From the NCBI GenBank assembly GCA_955652215.1, contig CATPAX010000089.1:1-6734 (forward strand): a stretch of DNA of 6,734 bases, given 5' to 3'. Shown here piece after piece: positions 5,778 to 6,734 of the stretch. Made by a program: the position numbers and the translations under genes. Position 1 is the first letter of the stretch. Each line of letters begins with the position of its first letter. The DNA is from an uncultured Solirubrobacteraceae bacterium. Lineage in GTDB: Bacteria > Actinomycetota > Thermoleophilia > Solirubrobacterales > Solirubrobacteraceae. The notes beneath the pieces are model-generated. The model was not told the origin of the DNA and did no database searches. It was given only the letters and a program-made list of their open reading frames with translations.

Positions 5778-5854
5778 CTGACCTCCTCCTGAAGAGAGAA
5801 ACCGATCGGCAGGTGTCAGTCAGCGAACGCGTATGGCACGGAGCTCACGCTCCG
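5778..5854 (-). promoter_or_regulatory. Structured leader of the ABC-F gene with possible 10-codon upstream ORF
   Basis: Three elements lie in the leader. First, a perfect 6-bp hairpin CGGAGC-GTGA-GCTCCG (5854-5839), whose loop is of GNRA type on the minus strand. Second, an upstream ORF from the GTG in that loop (5848-5816), reading MSSVPYAFAD then TGA; a second GTG at 5839 is in the same frame. Third, the ORF's stop lies in CTGAC (5819-5815), which is complementary to GTCAG (5782-5778) at the end of the Shine-Dalgarno, with a further CCT/AGG pairing possible. This resembles translational attenuation of resistance genes. The upstream ORF is very short with a poor ribosome site, so it may be chance. 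Confidence 0.3.
5781..5790 (-). promoter_or_regulatory. Strong Shine-Dalgarno that fixes the TTG start of the ABC-F gene
   Basis: AGGAGGAGGT on the minus strand is an extended anti-16S match with 6 nt between it and TTG 5774. It is by far the best ribosome binding site in the window, and it decides for the TTG over the GTG six codons further in. Its last bases form part of GTCAG (5782-5778), which can pair with an upstream CTGAC (5819-5815). Confidence 0.8.
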
Positions 5855-5860
5855 AGACAA

Positions 5861-5866
5861 AGACTA
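5861..5866 (-). promoter_or_regulatory. Candidate -10 box (TAGTCT) for the ABC-F gene
   Basis: TAGTCT on the minus strand would start transcription near 5854, exactly at the base of the leader hairpin. No good -35 box is visible at 16-19 nt, so the element is uncertain. It partly overlaps the dyad at 5863-5887. Confidence 0.3.
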
Positions 5867-5887
5867 GCGAGCGACCGGCGCGCTAGT
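5863..5887 (-). terminator. 7-bp dyad over the stop codon of the 152-aa gene, possible terminator or operator
   Basis: ACTAGCG (5863-5869) and CGCTAGT (5881-5887) are perfect reverse complements with an 11-nt spacer. On the minus strand the stem is followed by the T-rich stretch CTTTGTCT, which suits a weak intrinsic terminator for the gene ending at 5883. The downstream arm also covers part of the candidate -10 box of the ABC-F gene, so an operator role is equally possible. Confidence 0.4.
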
Positions 5888-6341
5888 TCTCGACGCCAAG
5901 TCGGTCCCAGCAGTACAGCTCGAGACACTCCTGGGCGAGCGTCACGCATCGCTCGTGCGAGAGCCACGGGAGAACCGTGTCGAACGCCTGGTCCTCCCCC
6001 ACGCCCGCCTCGAACGCCTCCTCGCCGCGAAAGCCCGCGGCGATCTTGAGCGCCTCGCGGCGGTTCTCGCCCAGCGATGAGAAGACATTGACGAGGAACT
6101 CCTTATTCGGGACCGGGTGTCCGACCACCTCGAGTGACGCGTGCCAGGCAGCGAGCAGCGAGAGATCGTGCTCGTCGAGATCCGCGACGGCCTTGGCGTA
6201 GTGGGACTCGAGCTCCGACTCCGGGATTTCGTCCACCCACGCACGCACGACCTCGCCGAGGATCTGGCGGCGTGCCTCCCGTCCGACCGAGTCGGCGATC
6301 ACGCGGATTGCGTTCTGCGGTTCGATGAAGCACAGTGACAT
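5883..6341 (-). CDS. Hypothetical acidic, mostly helical protein, 152 aa
   Basis: I do not recognise this family. The product is acidic and looks mainly alpha-helical, with amphipathic stretches such as GREARRQILGEVVRAWVDEI (20-39) and ESELESHYAKAVADLDEHDL (41-60). It has four cysteines (4, 132, 139, 144); the last three form C-x6-C-x4-C near the C-terminus beside a His at 129, which could hint at metal binding but is not a known motif. There is no signal peptide or membrane segment. The ATG at 6341 is preferred because GGAG lies 5 nt upstream (6350-6347). The frame stays open to 6638, but that extension runs through the hairpin repeats and the neighbouring gene and looks non-coding. The gene precedes the ABC-F gene on the same strand by 108 nt, with a possible terminator between, so co-transcription is uncertain. 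Confidence 0.8.
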   Translation of the reverse strand: MSLCFIEPQNAIRVIADSVGREARRQILGEVVRAWVDEIPESELESHYAKAVADLDEHDLSLLAAWHASLEVVGHPVPNKEFLVNVFSSLGENRREALKIAAGFRGEEAFEAGVGEDQAFDTVLPWLSHERCVTLAQECLELYCWDRLGVEN

Positions 6342-6383
6342 TGCGGCTCCGGTCAGAGGCGATGCGGACGTCGCAGAAAGTAG

Positions 6384-6455
6384 GCGGTGCCCCGGACGTA
6401 ATGGCGGAGCACCGCTCACCAGCGTGCCCCGGGTGGCCGGAGCACCGCTCACCAG
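6384..6455 (-). repeat. Two tandem hairpin units with an 18-bp direct repeat
   Basis: CGGAGCACCGCTCACCAG occurs perfectly at 6405-6422 and 6438-6455, 33 bp apart. Each copy follows a GTGCCCCGG segment (6387-6395 and 6424-6432). On the minus strand each unit folds. One has an 11-bp stem (6415-6405 with 6394-6384) and a 10-nt loop. The other has a 9-bp stem (6445-6437 with 6432-6424) and a 4-nt loop, with three more pairs past a bulge. Both stems hold the same U-G wobble, which would be a C-A mismatch in plus-strand RNA, so they fit minus-strand transcription. They lie in the 125-bp spacer after the gene ending at 6467 and before the 152-aa gene. They may act as a terminator or REP-like element; no T-run is present. 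Confidence 0.6.
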
Positions 6456-6466
6456 AGCCCAAGGCG

Positions 6467-6734
6467 TCAAAGCGTCGTCTTCATCGTCGCCGAATACGAC
6501 CTTATGTTCCGGCGGTCTCCCGACATCACCGACCGGACAAGCGCGCTGCTTGCCCCCGCGAACTTCTCTGCGATCCGGAAGGTGGAGCCCGGGGTCAGGC
6601 GGGCGGTTGCGATCAGGACCCAAGCCTGGCCAGCCCACCGCTCGAGGCGGATGCGCTGGCCCGCGTGTGAAGGGAAGACCTTCCCGGTAAACGTGACCAC
6701 CTCGCCGGCGGCAGTCTTCCTCACGCGCGTAGAC
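6467..6734 (-). CDS. C-terminal end of a probable surface/secreted beta-rich protein; start lies beyond the right edge
   Basis: The minus-strand frame is open from the window edge to a TGA at 6467-6469, giving about 88 C-terminal residues. The stretch VVTFTGKVFPSHAGQRIRLE, followed shortly by WVLIATARL and STFRIAEKF, alternates strand and turn. It resembles the Ig-like or carboxypeptidase-regulatory-like beta-sandwich repeats at the ends of secreted actinobacterial proteins (typically F-x-G-x-V-x-P...G-x-x-V-x-L-x-R). This is style recognition, not a firm family assignment. A GTG at 6724 could in principle be a start, but the domain looks cut there and the frame continues through the edge, so a longer protein is more likely. 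No catalytic residues can be assigned. Confidence 0.6.
   Translation of the reverse strand, partial: STRVRKTAAGEVVTFTGKVFPSHAGQRIRLERWAGQAWVLIATARLTPGSTFRIAEKFAGASSALVRSVMSGDRRNIRSYSATMKTTL

Noticed and set aside
6384..6455. CRISPR array
   Set aside because: There are only two repeat copies, 33 bp apart, with a spacer of about 15 nt, internal palindromes and no cas genes.
6342..6638. N-terminal extension of the 152-aa protein by 99 codons
   Set aside because: The extension reads through the hairpin repeats (giving a repeated LVSGAP) and overlaps the neighbouring gene's C-terminus in another frame. The ATG at 6341 has its own GGAG.

Overview
The window reads as chromosomal DNA from a high-GC actinobacterium. 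The mix of a WS/DGAT acyltransferase, an FxsA membrane protein, a DUF59/SufT-type protein and TANNNT boxes 6-8 nt before start codons fits a Thermoleophilia/Solirubrobacterales-like lineage. That placement is my inference from protein style, not from a marker gene. I see no tRNA, rRNA, CRISPR array, insertion sequence or phage gene.

Layout, left to right. (1) The N-terminal 65 codons of ispH, reading leftward off the window (1-195, minus). (2) A divergent 97-bp spacer, then a complete WS/DGAT acyltransferase (293-1849, plus). (3) Converging on it, a MIP18/DUF59 (SufT/PaaD-like) iron-sulfur assembly protein (1869-2165, minus). (4) A very compact 59-bp divergent spacer with overlapping promoters, then a small STAS-domain protein (2225-2542, plus). 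It lacks any ATG/GTG/TTG at its natural N-terminus and seems to begin at ATC. (5) A tight three-gene operon joined by 4-bp overlaps: fxsA (2581-3024), an unrecognised 248-aa protein (3021-3767) and a HAD-IA hydrolase (3764-4399). (6) Converging on that, an ABC-F ATPase (4428-5774, minus). It starts with TTG behind a strong Shine-Dalgarno and has an unusually short first ATPase domain, like the Vga/Msr/Lsa antibiotic-resistance ABC-Fs. Its leader holds a GNRA-type hairpin, a possible 10-codon upstream ORF and a stem that could hide the ribosome binding site. (7) An unrecognised acidic 152-aa protein (5883-6341, minus). (8) A 125-bp spacer with two tandem hairpins sharing an 18-bp direct repeat. 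(9) The C-terminal end of a probable surface/secreted beta-rich protein entering from the right (6467-6734, minus).

How the genes relate: ispH (isoprenoid precursors, an Fe-S enzyme), the DUF59 protein (Fe-S assembly) and WS/DGAT (storage lipid) are ordinary housekeeping or lipid genes on separate transcripts. The fxsA operon is one unit. Two expression styles are visible. Several transcript-leading genes have no Shine-Dalgarno but a TANNNT box 6-8 nt before the start codon, suggesting leaderless transcripts. The ABC-F gene instead has a long structured leader and a strong Shine-Dalgarno. Nothing here amounts to a clearly new multi-gene system. The points most worth a second look are the ATC-start STAS gene, the compact ABC-F with its leader, and the tandem hairpin repeat.
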